The notes: generated from the sequence alone by a model not told the origin. DNA of 64,000 bases from Brachypterus glaber (GCA_958510825.1 OY294045.1:93618988-93682987), one strand, 5' to 3'; shown: positions 33,796 to 46,328, counted from the first letter of the stretch. Numbers and translations: made by a program.

Positions 33796-34604
33796 TACAC
33801 GGTAAAAATAAATTACATTAAATTACATAGTCCGTAAATGGTAATATGTTGCCATAGACCGGAATGGTAAAAATTACATAGTCCGTAATGGTAATATTTT
33901 GCATAGACCGGAACGCTAAAAATTACGTAGTCCAGAATGGTTTGGACTTGAAATTTGAAAAAAAATATTTACTACTTAAAAAATGTTTGTTCCAAATTAC
34001 AAGTCTCTGTGTTAAAGCTTTTTTGTAATATCGTAGCGTGAAGTTCATTTGGTTTAATAAAGCAAACGATTTGCACCCTTAGTACGGGTATAAACTGCTT
34101 ACATCTTTCTTTAAAAATCTATTGGTTGATAAAGATCGTAATTTATAATGAACGTAGATTTTAGACCACAAATAAAGCATTTAAATATCGTACTTAAATA
34201 ATATTTACCTTTTTTTATACTTTTAACACTTTAACCTGGCAGCATGCGTCGCTATCTCTGTAACAATAACAATATTAAACGTCTCATGATGCGACGTCTC
34301 TTGGTTATTGTCCAAAGAGCACCAGCATCTTAAAATAACATAGCCCGACATTGTAAAATCATGTAAAAATATGTAAATCAATGTAAATATATTCTTTTAC
34401 ATTATTTTACATTCTTTTACATTATTTTACATTCTTTTACATACTTTTACATTCTTTTACATTCTTTTACATTCTTTTACATTATTTTACATTCTTTTAC
34501 ATAAATTTATGAATTATGCATAGTCCAGAATAGTAAATTTACTATTCCGTACTATGTAAATTCATGTATTTTTACATTATTTTACATGCAGTTTTTACAG
34601 TGTA
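33796..34604. mobile_element. TA-MITE copy B (inverted relative to copy A)
   Basis: Element 33798-34602 (805 bp), flanked by TA. The start CACGGTAAAAATAAATTAC and the end GTTTTTACAGTG match the inverted ends of copy A. Tandem arrays are shorter and more diverged than in copy A. Confidence 0.85.
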
Positions 34605-34737
34605 CAGTCAATATTTATTAGAGTTATATACCGGGTGTCCCATCTCTATTTATCCACCGATTTTCTCGAAAACTAAAAGAGATATTCAAATTCTGCGAAA
34701 ACCATCTTAAATTAGACAACCTAAACTATCTTTAAGC

Positions 34738-35792
34738 ATATATCTTTTTTGACCTGTCCCGAGCATTCGATTGTCTAAATATACCATTTACAAAAGAAAA
34801 ACTCTTTAATTTAGGAATCCGAAATAATATACTTCTATGGTTTGGAGATTTTTTAAAAAATAGGGAAATATTTGTAAGAGTAGGTAGGGCTATGTCAAAA
34901 CTTTTTAAGATTGACATAGGCGTACCTCAGGGGTCTGTGCTGGGACCCCTCATATTTTTACTTTATGTTAACGACATGCCCAGTCATATAATCGCTGAAA
35001 TTATCGCCATGTTCGCGGATGATACGTCTTTCGCGGTCTCAGCACAGACCCTTAAAGACCTAAAAATAAAAATTAATGAAATAATATCTTTATTCCTAAA
35101 ATGGTGTAATGACAACAATCTTATCCTGAATTTGGAAAAAACAGAACTATTATATTTTAATAACACAAATGTAGATTCACTCGAAATAAGAATAAATGAA
35201 AAAATAATCCTCCTGGCGCGCAGCACAAAATTTCTGGGAATATATTTAGACCGCAGTCTACGATGGGCAGATCAAATAGAATTATTCGTAAAATATTTAA
35301 TATCAAATTTAGGGATTCGTGTAAGGAATATTTTAAAAAATATAAATTAATGACAATGCCATGCGTATACATTTATAGGTGTCTGCTGCTTATTCGTGAA
35401 AATATTTCTCTTTATAATAAAAATTCTGATAATCATAATTATAACACAAGGAGCTGCAATGCACTGTGCATTCCTGCCCACAAAACAGCTAGATATGAAA
35501 AATCTGTAACATATATTGGAATAAAACTTTACAATAAGCTACCAGACGGCTATAAATGTATAAGCTTGCGCGAATTTAGCATCAAAATTAAAAAATTACT
35601 TTTGTTTCCAACTACTACGCATACTACGCCTTAAATGAGTTTTTAGAGGATGAAAATTTTTAACAAAAATGTAAACGTAATTTTATGTAAACGTAATTTT
35701 ATGTATGATATGTATTTATTTTCATGTTTGACTTGTATATCCACCTTAAGGTGGCACTTGTATGTATTTATATTAAATTAAAATTAAAATAT
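34738..35792 (+). pseudogene. Jockey/CR1-type LINE fragment with internal deletion
   Basis: The plus strand encodes YIFFDLSRAFDCLN, then IGVPQGSVLGPLIFLLYVNDM and the catalytic MFADDTSFA. Near 35308 the frame changes and most of the thumb domain is missing. The rest (35309-35634) is the C-terminal part (YKLMTMPCVYIYRCL, GIKLYNKLPDG). The 3' region has a CCACCTTAAGGTGG hairpin (35741-35754) and ends in (ATTAAA)n. The 5' part is missing. Confidence 0.85.
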
Positions 35793-35799
35793 ATTTGAT

Positions 35800-36110
35800 A
35801 CTTTCAGCTCTTAAAATGTGGGCAGGGGGGCATGGGGGGATTTTTTTTTAATAAAAGGGTGGTCGTGTGATACATAATTTTAAAGCAAATAAAATTCTCT
35901 ATCGGGCTGTATATTTTTTAATTTTTTAAACAACTTTTTTAAGTTTAAAAGGTTAATAAAGATAGTCTTTTTTCTCCTATTTTCTTTATTGATATGGGAA
36001 CATGTTTCGAAGTGCTTAGTTCACTTCATCTTCAGCCCGAGACTAAAAGAAAAATGAAATATGAGACATTTACATAAGAAATTGAACTTTAAAAATACTT
36101 ACAAAAATAA
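35800..36110. mobile_element. MITE relic plus hammerhead-like motif
   Basis: 35810-35930 matches the family at 21930-22010 (GGTCGTGTGATACATAATTT). At 36014-36055 the minus strand reads CTGAAGA-T-GAAGTG, loop, CACTTC-GAAAC, a hammerhead-like layout with one extra base after the CUGAAGA box. No closed stem I is seen. Confidence 0.5.
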
Positions 36111-36916
36111 AACAAGATTTGTCAGCTTAATATACAAAAATGTACGAATTTAGACGGGTCACACTGTATAAACATAAACATGTATCTACATTGATAGGGA
36201 ATATAAGACATGAATAAATTAAATAAATAAACTAGACAGACATTATTATTATTTGTAGCTTGAAAATAACTTTATGTTAAAAAAGTCGAAACAATTGTAG
36301 CTGTAATGTTTGTTTAATAGACAATAAATTTATATTTTGGAGAGATAACATTCTTTCTATGGTTGATTTAAATCAACTCCAATATGAGTAAGGATCAAGA
36401 ATTTCTTAACTTTTATTTTTGTTAAAACTTTCCAAATTAGGAATACTTTTGTTAATATTTTCCCATTTTGCTTTACACAAATGATTTTAGCTAACCATCA
36501 AAAAAGACGATAAACGGTATGCCCATTGTTGTCGAAACCCAAAAAGTCTGGGGCCCAAAACAAGCAACTTTTAAGTTCGGGGTCAGGGTTTTAGAAATGA
36601 TGAGTTAATCCGATTTAAACGTCTTTATATCGTGAAGCGGGATATAGGCATTATAATTAATTTTGTTTTCGGATATCCTTCATAATCACTGTTAGGAATT
36701 ACAATGCTTTAACAGGACCGCACTAAGGAATGTGTGATTTATTTTATAAATATAAACATTTTAATATATTGTAATAGGCTTGTATGTATACAAGACTATT
36801 GCTATAACAAAATCGATACTGTTTATCGATTTTGTTCTATAATAACATCGAAAACTCGCTGGTCCTGTTTTCAAAACAAAAACATTGTTGAAACCAGAAT
36901 CAGAAAAGTAATACTT
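36111..36916. other. Unassigned sequence
   Basis: 36340-36370 resembles 21890-21925 (ATTTTGGAGAGATAA). Otherwise nothing recognised. Confidence 0.35.
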
Positions 36917-38103
36917 AAGGCATATCCAGAAGCTTGCAACCTTTTACTTAAAAAGCTTAAGGAAGCCGGGTGCTCTCCATTAATCGTATCCCTTTTTGAA
37001 TCTTATCTTCTTGATAGATTGCAGTATGTAGAGTTCCTAGGATTTTTTTCAGACGATTTTTTAGTCACCTCAGGCGTTCCTCAAGGGTCGATTTTGGGGC
37101 CTCTACTTTTTATACTATTTATCAATGACATAGGCGCCGACCTGGATATTCTATATTTATTATTTGCTGATGATGCTAAGTTTTTTATTGAAAGATTGAA
37201 GATCTCTTTTGGATTGTTTGCGGTTGCTAGAAAATATTAATAAAATAAAAGCTTGGTGTGATGCCAATAATTTGCCTCTTAATGTTAACAAATGTAGCGC
37301 AATGACCTTTACAAAAAAGCAAAACCCGATAATTTTTAATTACACTCTAGACAATAAGCCATTAAGCCGGCCTGAATATATAAAAGATCTTGGTATAACG
37401 TTCGACAGTAAACTCACATTTAAAAAACACATTGAGATGGCTACGCTGGCAGCTTCCAGAAATCTTGGCTTCGTGTTAAGAAATTGTTCTGGGTTTACAG
37501 ATATTTATCTGATAAAGCTCCTTTTTAACACATTTGTCCAATCAAAGCTGTAATATGCATCTTTAATCTGGAATCCAGGTTACCAAACTTATAAAGATAT
37601 GCTTGAAGGAATCCAAAGGAGATTTTTAAAATTTCTAGTTTTCAAAACAACAGGAGTCTATCCTGATATTGGTTTTAACCACGCTAACTTATTAAATAGT
37701 TTTACAATTGACAGTCTCGAAAACCGACGCAATCGAATAGCCTTATTATTTTTGTATAAACTGCTTCACAACAACATAAACTGTCCGAACATTCTTGGCA
37801 AATTTAGCTTCCACGTACCCCGGTTAGGGGCACGCGAAAATCCTACTTATTACTTCAGTAAGGCTAGAACAAATATTTTGATATTTTCGCCAATATATTT
37901 TATATGTAATACATACGTCTGCAGGATAGTTTAGATATTTTTAATTGTAACTTAAATACTATTAAAAAGTATAAATTTAGTCAATAAGTTTCATTGTAAA
38001 TATTTAGTTAGTATTAACACAATCTATGTATTTTCCACCCAGTAATTGGCTTCGGCTGTTAGGTGTTGTATCAAATAAATAAATAAATAAAATAAATAAA
38101 TAA
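36917..38103 (+). pseudogene. Jockey-superfamily LINE fragment, 5'-truncated
   Basis: Encodes reverse-transcriptase palm and C-terminus: LLLKKLKEAGCSPLI, SGVPQGSILGPLLFILF, the catalytic LLFADDAKFF, then after a frame change near 37200 NKIKAWCDANNLPLNVNK and FDSKLTFKKHI. A TAA at 37551-37553 replaces the usual Glu codon before YASLIWNPG. The C-terminal part follows (LENRRNRIALLFLYKLL). The 3' UTR ends in an (AAAT)n tail at 38072-38103. Same family group as 15867-18196. Confidence 0.9.
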
Positions 38104-38204
38104 GAACATAAAACATAAGAATGCGAAGCTGTGATTCGCTTACAGGATACATGGCGGCCCATCAAGCCAATCACGGCACCGCATTGTTATGTTTTATGTT
38201 CTTA
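38101..38204. mobile_element. 104-bp palindromic MITE at the LINE tail
   Basis: TAAGAACATAAAACATAAG at the left pairs with TTATGTTTTATGTTCTTA at the right. The arms stay paired imperfectly to the centre (GGATACATGGCGGCCC). It starts exactly at the end of the (AAAT)n tail. Confidence 0.8.
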
Positions 38205-40207
38205 TGCGAGCTTGAGAATAGACACTTATCTGACTTTCTTAGATGTTTCTTCGATGTCTTCATATATCACTAACTTTATATAGAAATGTGAAAGGTAAAA
38301 AACTTCAAATATATTTAAAATTAATTAAAATATATCTTTCCAATAAAACGAAAGGATTAAACAACAATTAAAAGAATTTAATGAATACAAATAAAAAGTT
38401 AAAACAAATAATAACAATTAAATAATTTAATTTGAAATGATAAGCTTAACATATATACTCGCGACTCTATATTATACTTTAATTTCCACATATTACGTTA
38501 ACCCTTAACTTCTCCAAGACGCAACTTTACTTGAAGACTACATATTTTCAAATCCCCTTTTTGACCATCTTACAAAACCTCCCCAAAAGATACGGATATC
38601 CCTGTCATAAAACTATCTAGGTTTGGACTTTTTATTTATATTAACTGAAAAATTACTTTAAATTGCTGAAAATGAATTTAAATTTAATAAAAAGAAATTA
38701 TTAAAAAAAACTACTTCTACATTATATTAATTTTCATGTCATTGATTCTGTAAACCGCTGGGGTGTTTTATCGAAGGACGTTTGTGACGTGAGGCAAAAG
38801 GGACTTACTTGTATTGTTCCAGGTGTCTTCTTGTACTTGGGCCCAAGATGATGTTTCCTCAGAGAAATGGCGTAAGCCCTATTTGCAACTCGTTCTACGC
38901 GAAATGTTATTTATTAGATGTGTCTTCCATAGCGTGATTCATTACACATAACTATTGTTATTTTTGTTCTTCGGAACACCGTGCTGTTTTACGAACTCAT
39001 TCAAATTACACTGAAATATCGCCTGAAGCCAGGTAGTACGTCATGCGCATGAAACCTTATATTTGTCCGCATAAGGGACTTATCAAAACCTACTATATAT
39101 AGGATAGAAACTAAACAGATTCAAAGTAGAAAAAACTATTTGTACAAAAAGTCCCTAATAATTGCCAGTATCTAAACCAACATCATTAAAGATATTCTTT
39201 ATTATTGATAGGCATTCGATAAAATAAAACTAGTTTTGTAGCGAGTAAAAGCAAGTAAAATAATCAAATGAAAATATTTGAAAACTTCTATTTTATTAAA
39301 TTTCTCTGTACATTCGGCTGTTCATTTTAAATTAAAAAATATAGATCCACAAAAATCGTTTAGAGTTTGCAGTTGTTTATATTTCGTCAAAAAAGTTAAA
39401 AAAAATATGCAATCTATTTTATTTTTAATTTACTTTTTCGAGAATAGACATAATAAATTACCGCGTTGACATGTTTTATCGCATCAATCAAAACAACATG
39501 TAATTAACATGACAACCTGCAATAAAACAAAAAATATCGTGTAAAAATTAGAACAAAATATGAGGCTCAAACCCTCAGTGAATGAAAAAGAGCAGTCACA
39601 ATGTATTAATGACATAAAAATTATATTGCAATGAATTTATCCTTGACTTTCAACACTCAGAAAATTTCGTTGTATTTTTAATAATGAATTTTATTTGATA
39701 ATACATATTTTTTAATTATATCGCCACCATTGGTATTCAATACTTTACTTGTGATATTAAATAATACAATATGTGTATTGTATACCATATATTATCATAT
39801 TAACATAGAGAGTACATTTGGATCCCCACACTACGCGTCGTTCACGCAAATGCAATCTAGTGCGGAAAAGAGCCTCTTTTCACACTTGTTAAAAAAATAG
39901 CTATTTCCTATAGTCACTGCGTTGTATTTCAACCACAGAGTATATAGATCTAACGTTGATAAAAAATGTAAGTAAAATATTAAAAATTATTAAGTATGGT
40001 TTAATTAATTAACCTTTCCTAGTGTATATATTTTCATAAAAATTGGTATCTATACACATAACCTATAGGTTCAATATTACTTTAAAATTGAATTTGGATG
40101 AAGCCCGGGCGCGGTATAAGATTTTTTTACTACTAGCTTTACACTACATACCATTATTTATCATGTTTTCAGACTGTGAAATCAATTTTATTCACCTATA
40201 GTAATAA
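38205..40207. other. Two kilobases without recognised features
   Basis: AT-rich sequence with only short open frames. No inverted repeats or retrotransposon remnants seen. Possibly host intergenic or intronic sequence. Confidence 0.35.
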
Positions 40208-40706
40208 TAATTTTTTCTCTCCTAGTGGGAGTAAATTTTATAAACAATTTATTTCTGACACTTTAGATGTTTGAGTTCTTTGTGTAATTTTTACTAATTA
40301 AACTCAAGAAAATTGCTTTAAGTAACTTTTATTTATTAAATATAATAAATTATAATTATTACCGATTAATACAATTAATAATTAGCTAAATATTATAAAA
40401 ACAAATAAAAAAACAAATTATTAAACGTCAGTTCAAAGTATTTATTTGAGCAAATGTCATTGATCAAGGCTACTTGATGTTTATGGAAATTTTCCAGTAA
40501 TATAATTTCTGTTAATAATTTATTTTATTATTTGAATAAAAATAGCTAAATAGGACTAGTAATGAAAAAACTAATACATAAACTACGGTAGAGAAGACTT
40601 TCATAGCCTCGCACTCTTATATCCCTCGCTGGTACGCAGCACGGGATTTAATAAGCTTGGCTATAAAAAATGTCTTCTCTACTTTGGTATATATTTACTA
40701 TTTTAT
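40208..40706 (+). mobile_element. HP5: possible hairpin-ended element
   Basis: A strong hairpin at about 40590-40690 (GTAGAGAAGACTTTCATAGC with GGCTATAAAAAATGTCTTCTCTAC) has a CTCGCTGGTACGCAG tip. The right terminus GGTATATATTTACTATTTT resembles HP4. A weak 5' match (TTTTTTCTCTCCTAGTGGG at 40211 versus GGACTAGTAATGAAAAAA before the hairpin) fits the HP plan with several mismatches. Confidence 0.45.
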
Positions 40707-41284
40707 TTTCAGGGACAAAATCCACGATTCCATATGACATCACTGGGCTGGAAAGGGTTAAATGGTGATTTAATTAATTCTAATATAACCGCCATACTTC
40801 AAGTAAGTTTGGGATACATAAAATTGTCAAATAATTTGCATAAGCAGCTAAAATCTTGCGACAATCTGACATTTGAACAGATTCTGATATAAAATCTCTT
40901 AAATAATCAGATATATAATATCTTGAACATTATGCCGTGTTATATAGGATAACAGGAACTATTTAATCTGGAATTTTCAATAATATGGTAACTAAAAATT
41001 CAGCAAATACGCTTTATCGATATATCACCCAGTTAAATTACATTACACAGAAAAAAATTGTAAACAGTTTTTGTTTTTATAAAATATACGCTGATCTGAT
41101 CTGATCTGTTGTAAGTTACAACTTGTAACAATGTTGCTAGCAAGAAAAAAAAGTTGATTGTATCCAAGGTTATGTCAAAATTAAAAACTTTAAGGTTAGC
41201 TTGACCTGCAAGCAGCTTTTCCTTCAATGCTGGGATAGAACCAGAAGGTCCTTCAATTATTTGGGCACAAAGCTCTGTCTTATA
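40707..41284. other. Unassigned sequence
   Basis: No gene. A short CTGATCTGATCTGATCTG run lies at 41091. Confidence 0.35.
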
Positions 41285-41978
41285 GTTTTCGTGCTAGAGC
41301 TTAACAAAAATGGTATCTTTTAATATAACTCCCGAACGAAATTGGATTTTTAGATGGAACTTGAACTGAGTTACTTTTTTTTTACCGTGTCGGTTATGGC
41401 CTGTTTATATATAGTTCAAATTAGTAAGTTATGGAAATTCTAAAGACACCACTACGCATCCATGTCCCAAGCGGAATTCGAACCCGCGACCTCGGCATTA
41501 CAAATCGAACACTCTTCACCTTACTTCACCGCGTCGAAACTGAGTTACTTAGAATAAAAACATCTTCATTTTAAAAGTCAGTGGCGTCCGAAAAAAAAAC
41601 TTATATTTTTTCCCTTTTAACTGTTGAGACACCACTGACTTTTCTAAAGGTTCAATATATTGAGCAATATTGGGGACTTTTAGTAGCGTCCTTACTTTAT
41701 ATTTTATTTTAAGTAAGGACGCCTTGATTAAATTATGTAAAGTATAAGTCCCTATATTGCTCAATATATTAAACCTTTAGAAAAGTCAGTGGTGTCTTAA
41801 CAATTAAGTAAAAAGGGGAAATTAAAAAAAATGTTTTTTTTCGGACGCCACTGACAATGAATTTGTTATTATTCTAAGTAACTCAGCTCAAGTTCCAACT
41901 AAAAATATTATTTCGTTCTGGAGTTATATTAAAATATGTATTCACAAAATGTAATTTTTGTTAAGCTCTAGCAAGAAA

Positions 41979-41980
<2 letters not shown>
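41285..41980. mobile_element. PAL-F: palindromic MITE containing a SINE
   Basis: The left end GTTTTCGTGCTAGAGCTTAA mirrors the right end TTAAGCTCTAGCAAGAAAAC. Arms pair through GAAAAGTCAGTGG and CAATATATTGAGCAATAT segments to a central AAGTAAGGACGC hairpin. The left arm is longer because of the SINE at 41375-41537. The (TTC)n array starts at the right edge. Confidence 0.8.
41364..41548 (-). mobile_element. Second tRNA-derived SINE, with 11-bp target duplication
   Basis: AACTGAGTTAC at 41364-41374 and 41538-41548 flanks the insert (41375-41537). On the minus strand it has an A-box-like GGTGAAGTAAGGTGAAGAG, a B box GGTTCGAATTCC inside a T-arm-like hairpin, a unique body and an A9 tail. It is unrelated in body to the SINEs at 11747, 27650 and 45963. 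The uninterrupted opposite arm of PAL-F confirms the insertion. Confidence 0.85.
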
Positions 41981-42009
<29 letters not shown>

Positions 42010-42328
42010 CTTCTTCTTCTTCTTCTTCTTCTTCTTCTTCTTCTTCTTCTTCTTCTTCTTCTTCTTCTTCTTCTTCTTCTTCTTCTTCTTCTTCTTCTTC
42101 TTCTTCTTCTTCTTCTTCTTCTTCTTCTTCTTCTTCTTCTTCTTCTTCTTCTTCTTCTTCTTCTTCTTCTTCTTCTTCTTCTTCTTCTTCTTCTTCTTCT
42201 TCTTCTTCTTCTTCTTCTTCTTCTTCTTCTTCTTCTTCTTCTTCTTCTTCTTCTTCTTCTTCTTCTTCTTCTTCTTCTTCTTCTTCTTCTTCTTCTTCTT
42301 CTTCTTCTTCTTCTTCTTCTTCTTCTTC
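41981..42328. repeat. (TTC)116 perfect microsatellite
   Basis: 348 bp of uninterrupted TTC (GAA on the other strand), 116 units without a single change. The long Ser and Lys open frames over it are artefacts. It separates PAL-F from the LINE fragment. Confidence 0.98.
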
Positions 42329-42344
42329 GTACCCATGGAGACTT

Positions 42345-43625
42345 TTAATCAGTCAGTTGAGAACTCCAACATACTTGAATTTTAGCAAATTTAACTGGGG
42401 GCCATTCCATAAGAAATGTACGTGGTCTTTTTTTTTTGAAAGCGGCTTGCAAGTTAGCCTACTACATCGTAAAATAATCTTCATTCCACGATTTTGAAGC
42501 TTTTGCAAGACATCTTTGGAATTATTGTCTAAAAGATATAAAATTGATCCACAGTAATCAAATTGCGGCTGTATTATAGTTTTATAAACTGTTACCTTAG
42601 TTGCTAAAGATAAATGAGCTGAAATACGTGAAAAGAAATACAATTTTTTTGAAATCTTATTTTTTATATAAACAAAATGATTTTTAAAAGTAAGTTGATT
42701 ATCAACAATTAATCCTAAATACTTAATTTCGGGTACTATTTCAATTCGGGTATTTTCCATATATAAATTGACATTATTAAAATTAATTAAATTTAATTTG
42801 TATCTGGTTGAAATTACCATTGCTTTAGATTTTTGAACATTAAGTTTCAGTTTATTTTTTGCAAGGTACTCTGAAATTTTTTTCAGTTCTTGGTTCATTT
42901 TCACTATTGCAGTTTCAAGATCCAAATCACTTTCAGCTGCAAGTGTATCATCTGCAAATAACTTTAACACTTCAATATCTGTTGCAAGGGCCATGTCATT
43001 CACATAAATCAAAAATAGTAGGGGTCCTAACACACTTCCCTGTGGTCTCCATGATTTACTAATTGTGCGCTTGAAAAAATATTATTAATTTTTGTGACCT
43101 GATATCTACCAGATAAAAAATCAATAAACCATTTAAGAACAGTACCTTCAATACCATATAATTTTAACTTTTTAATTAGTATTTTCCTATCAATAGTTTC
43201 AAACACACGTTTAAAATCAAGAAAAACAGCTATTATAAACTTTTTGTTATCTAACTTGTCTATCCAGTTTGATAAAATAAATTGTAACGCAGATTCACAG
43301 GAGTGATTTTCACGAAATCCGGACTGATTTTCAATCAGTAAATTATTTGTTTTAAAATATTTACTCAACTGGTTGTATACAGCTATTTCTAAAAATTTTT
43401 CAATACAAGGAAGTGTGTTAATCGGCCTAAAGTTTTCAGATTGATTTGTGTTAGATATCTTAGGAATTGGAATAATGGTACTTGTTTTTAATGATTTTGG
43501 AAAAACCCCTGTAGACAAAGAAGTGTTAATTAATTTTAGCAGTGCAAGACCTATGGTTTCAAAACTTTCTTTAATTAATTTGGCACATAGTTTTTCATTA
43601 ACATTTGTTTTGTTGGGCAAATTGT
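42345..43625 (-). pseudogene. CR1/Jockey-group LINE fragment
   Basis: Minus strand: the fingers and palm (43027-43620) include ENFRPINTLPCIEK, SGFRENHSCESAL and AVFLDFKRVFETID. A frameshift lies in the expected GVPQGSVLG motif near 43035 (read as NHGDHREVC in one frame, LGPLLFLIYVNDM in the other). The second part carries VLKLFADDTLAAE and the thumb (YKTIIQPQFDYCGSI). The C-terminus is lost near 42480. Different lineage from the 15867 and 36917 copies. Confidence 0.9.
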
Positions 43626-44349
43626 AAGCAATTTAAAATTAGAAAATCTAACATACATCGGTGTGTTGGTTTAAGCTTTAAGTTCTTTGTGTACAAGGAA
43701 GTTTGATAATGCAATGTTAAAAGTAAAGTGGAACATGAAGAACCAAAATCTGTATTAATTAATACACAGAAAATATATAGAAAATAAACATATACATAAC
43801 AAAGGGTAACAAAAAGGTCCCTAGGGACCAGGTGTTGAGGGCTGTGAACCCCGCACTGAACTAAACATATACATAATATTGAGACCCATGTTACATTGTG
43901 TACTATTATATACTATAACATAGTTGTACGTGTACTGCAGGATATATTATATTATATATTGAATTTACACGTGGTTAAGATTCACTTCTATCTAAAACTT
44001 CATGTAGTTGGGCAACAATGCTATTGTCCTGATCATGTAAACAAACCCGCCAACACAATATCTATCAACGTGCATATCCAAATCGACTGATCCTTTTGAC
44101 GAGGTCGCATTTTAAATAAACCCACTAATGTCACTTTTAGATTTATTAACATTTAAAGTTTCGCAACTACTGGTGAAATAGTTTTTAATGACATTTGGAG
44201 TTCTTTCTGAGTAATTTTCTCGATCAAAAATTCATCAGAACCCCATTTTGAATCCATGCACGAATAAAAACTTTATGTATACCCAACATTTTTATTCATT
44301 TCAAAGTTGTAAACATTCAAATTCAAATTGCAGTTGCTAGTGGAATACA
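43626..44349. other. Unassigned sequence
   Basis: Contains GGTCCCTAGGGACC at 43827. No gene. Confidence 0.3.
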
Positions 44350-44697
44350 TTGTTTGTCCCCTGTAAGGTTTTGGATGTTGATTCTTCATGTTACAAGCTA
44401 ACAGACGCCGCTAAAATGTCGATTTCGAAAAAAATGGAACCTCATTATTTTTCCACCCTTCCTATATTAAAAGAAGAGCAGTTCTTGAATTGGCCACAGA
44501 ATATTAAATCCTCTGTGACTTTAGTGCTTTTGGCTTTTTTTAGTTTTTTTTTGGCTTTTGGTCTTGGTAAAGTAAGACAAGATCAAGTGACCCTAATAAA
44601 GGAAGCGTTTTCATTCTACCTCCGGGTACGGAAAGCTTACAATTACAAAAAGATTTCGGGTTATCAGGATCATGATCAGCAAACGTTTTTATTTTAG
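44350..44697 (+). CDS. Unknown 115-codon ORF
   Basis: Reads MFVPCKVLDVDSSCYK at the start, a possible membrane segment TLVLLAFFSFFLAFGLG in the middle, and a basic and aromatic C-terminus. No family recognised, no neighbour in the same style, no clear promoter or splice signal. It may be chance or a transposon fragment. Confidence 0.2.
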   Translation: MFVPCKVLDVDSSCYKLTDAAKMSISKKMEPHYFSTLPILKEEQFLNWPQNIKSSVTLVLLAFFSFFLAFGLGKVRQDQVTLIKEAFSFYLRVRKAYNYKKISGYQDHDQQTFLF

Positions 44698-45177
44698 ATT
44701 TATATATTTTTTTGTATATTAAAGAAATCTACAAATTATACGTAAATATTTATGGATATACTAAAATGCTGAAAATACGGTTATTTCGAGATGCAACATT
44801 ATCAAAGATATCAGTCGATATGAATATTAAATAGAACTTGTGATTGAATCAATCCCTGACCAGGCAAGAGCTACAGGCGATCTAACAATGGCCCTGCAAA
44901 CGAGAATGGCAATACACAAACGTGTATAGAATAACGTAGGCTAAAACAAAACATTAATGCATATGGAACATATTGGCTAATAAGTTATACTTATTATACA
45001 ATATTGCCCTGTAAATATCGAAACATAGTAGGTATCTCAAAAAAAAAACAATTTTCTGCTCCTTCCATTAATTTCCTATACAAATTCCAGTTAATTAACT
45101 ATTCGAAATTGTTTATAACTTATAAATTATAAGTTACATTATATTAGAGTAATAAATTAGACTTTGTATAAGTTACC
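44698..45177. other. Unassigned sequence
   Basis: No features recognised. Confidence 0.3.
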
Positions 45178-45917
45178 AGTCATCATGTACAGAGTTGATT
45201 AGTAGATCACCTTTACTTTTTTTAATATTCTGCAATGACCTATTGTAGGCTCTAAGTACTGTAAAAAACTCATTTATTTTTGCTGACGACACATCGGTTG
45301 TCGTAGCAGCAGTAAATACCAAAGCACTGGCAGAGGCTGCAAGCGAGATCCTTCGTTTGATGTCAAGTTGGTACAGAGAAAACGGTTTTCTGTTAAATGC
45401 GAATAAATCGGCTGTAATACAGTTTACAAACCCATACAATCCTCTTGCTGTAGACAGCATTTGGGTTCATCATTATAAAAATATATATATTAGAGCCCAT
45501 TACGGCTTAAACGTACTAAAAAAGAAGGTATCAATGAATCTACAAAAAATGTTCTACTACGCATATATTCAAAGTCACCTACATTACGGTATAATGCTGG
45601 GGCTCAGCCGATCTAAACTGCCTATTTGTGGCACAAAAAAGGATTGTGCGCTTGTTACAGAGAGCACTGCGCTCCCCTATAAATAGACTTTTTTCTTACG
45701 AACGAATAGCTTAATAATGGTACGCCAACACGATCGCAAAATATGCTTACTATACCAATTCACAATACATTTGAAAAGTAACCACATTGAATGGCTATTA
45801 AAATCTATAACAAATACGATAATAGCAAAAACAACCTTAAAAAACTTTAAAAAAGAGGCTCAGCTTTATTTCGTTCGAAATCCATTCTACAATATTCAAG
45901 AATATATCGATACCTAA
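45178..45917 (+). pseudogene. Jockey-type LINE reverse transcriptase, heavily decayed
   Basis: Pieces in different plus-strand frames: PLLFLIF-like at about 45208, FADDTSVVVAAVNTKAL (45277 on), GFLLNANKSAVIQF, then after deletions GSADLNCLFVAQKRIVRLLQ (45597-45660) and RNPFYNIQEYID ending at 45917. At least three frame changes and one deletion of the central palm/thumb. A SINE follows 45 bp downstream. Confidence 0.85.
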
Positions 45918-45962
45918 TGTGATTCTATTTATTTAATTACTTATTATACATATTGACAATGG

Positions 45963-46236
45963 GATGGGAGGCATAGCGTAGTGGCTAGCGCGTATGCATA
46001 GCAAGTATACTATCGTGAGTTCGATTCTCACTGACGCCGATTTGCCTTTTTCAGTTAATTAATAATTGAAATTTGGCGAAGGCAATAAGTGAAACGGACA
46101 CTCCCTAGAAACTGGTTCGAAAGTCAGTATAAGCCGGTGGTTCCCTCTACTACTAGCCCACACAAGTCCTGGACTTAGGGGATGCTTAATTAAGTAGAAT
46201 AGTACGAGGTTAAACAAACATGTAATGTAATGTAAT
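45963..46236 (+). mobile_element. tRNA-derived SINE, copy 3
   Basis: Plus strand: GGGAGGCATAGCGTAGTGG (A box), GTGAGTTCGATTCTCAC (B box/T arm), the common body through TTAATTAAGTAGAATAGTACG, then AACAAACATGTAATGTAATGTAAT tail. It is the best-preserved copy of the three. Confidence 0.9.
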
Positions 46237-46328
46237 ATCCAACAAATTCTTTTTTAAAGAAGGAACCGAAAATAATTTTTTTGAGATACGATGTTTCGGA
46301 ATTTACAAGGCGATATGCTATAGAAGCG

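Noticed and set aside
41958..42497. 179-codon poly-Ser ORF and 122-codon poly-Lys ORF
   Set aside because: Both are translations of the (TTC)116 microsatellite and have no independent coding evidence.
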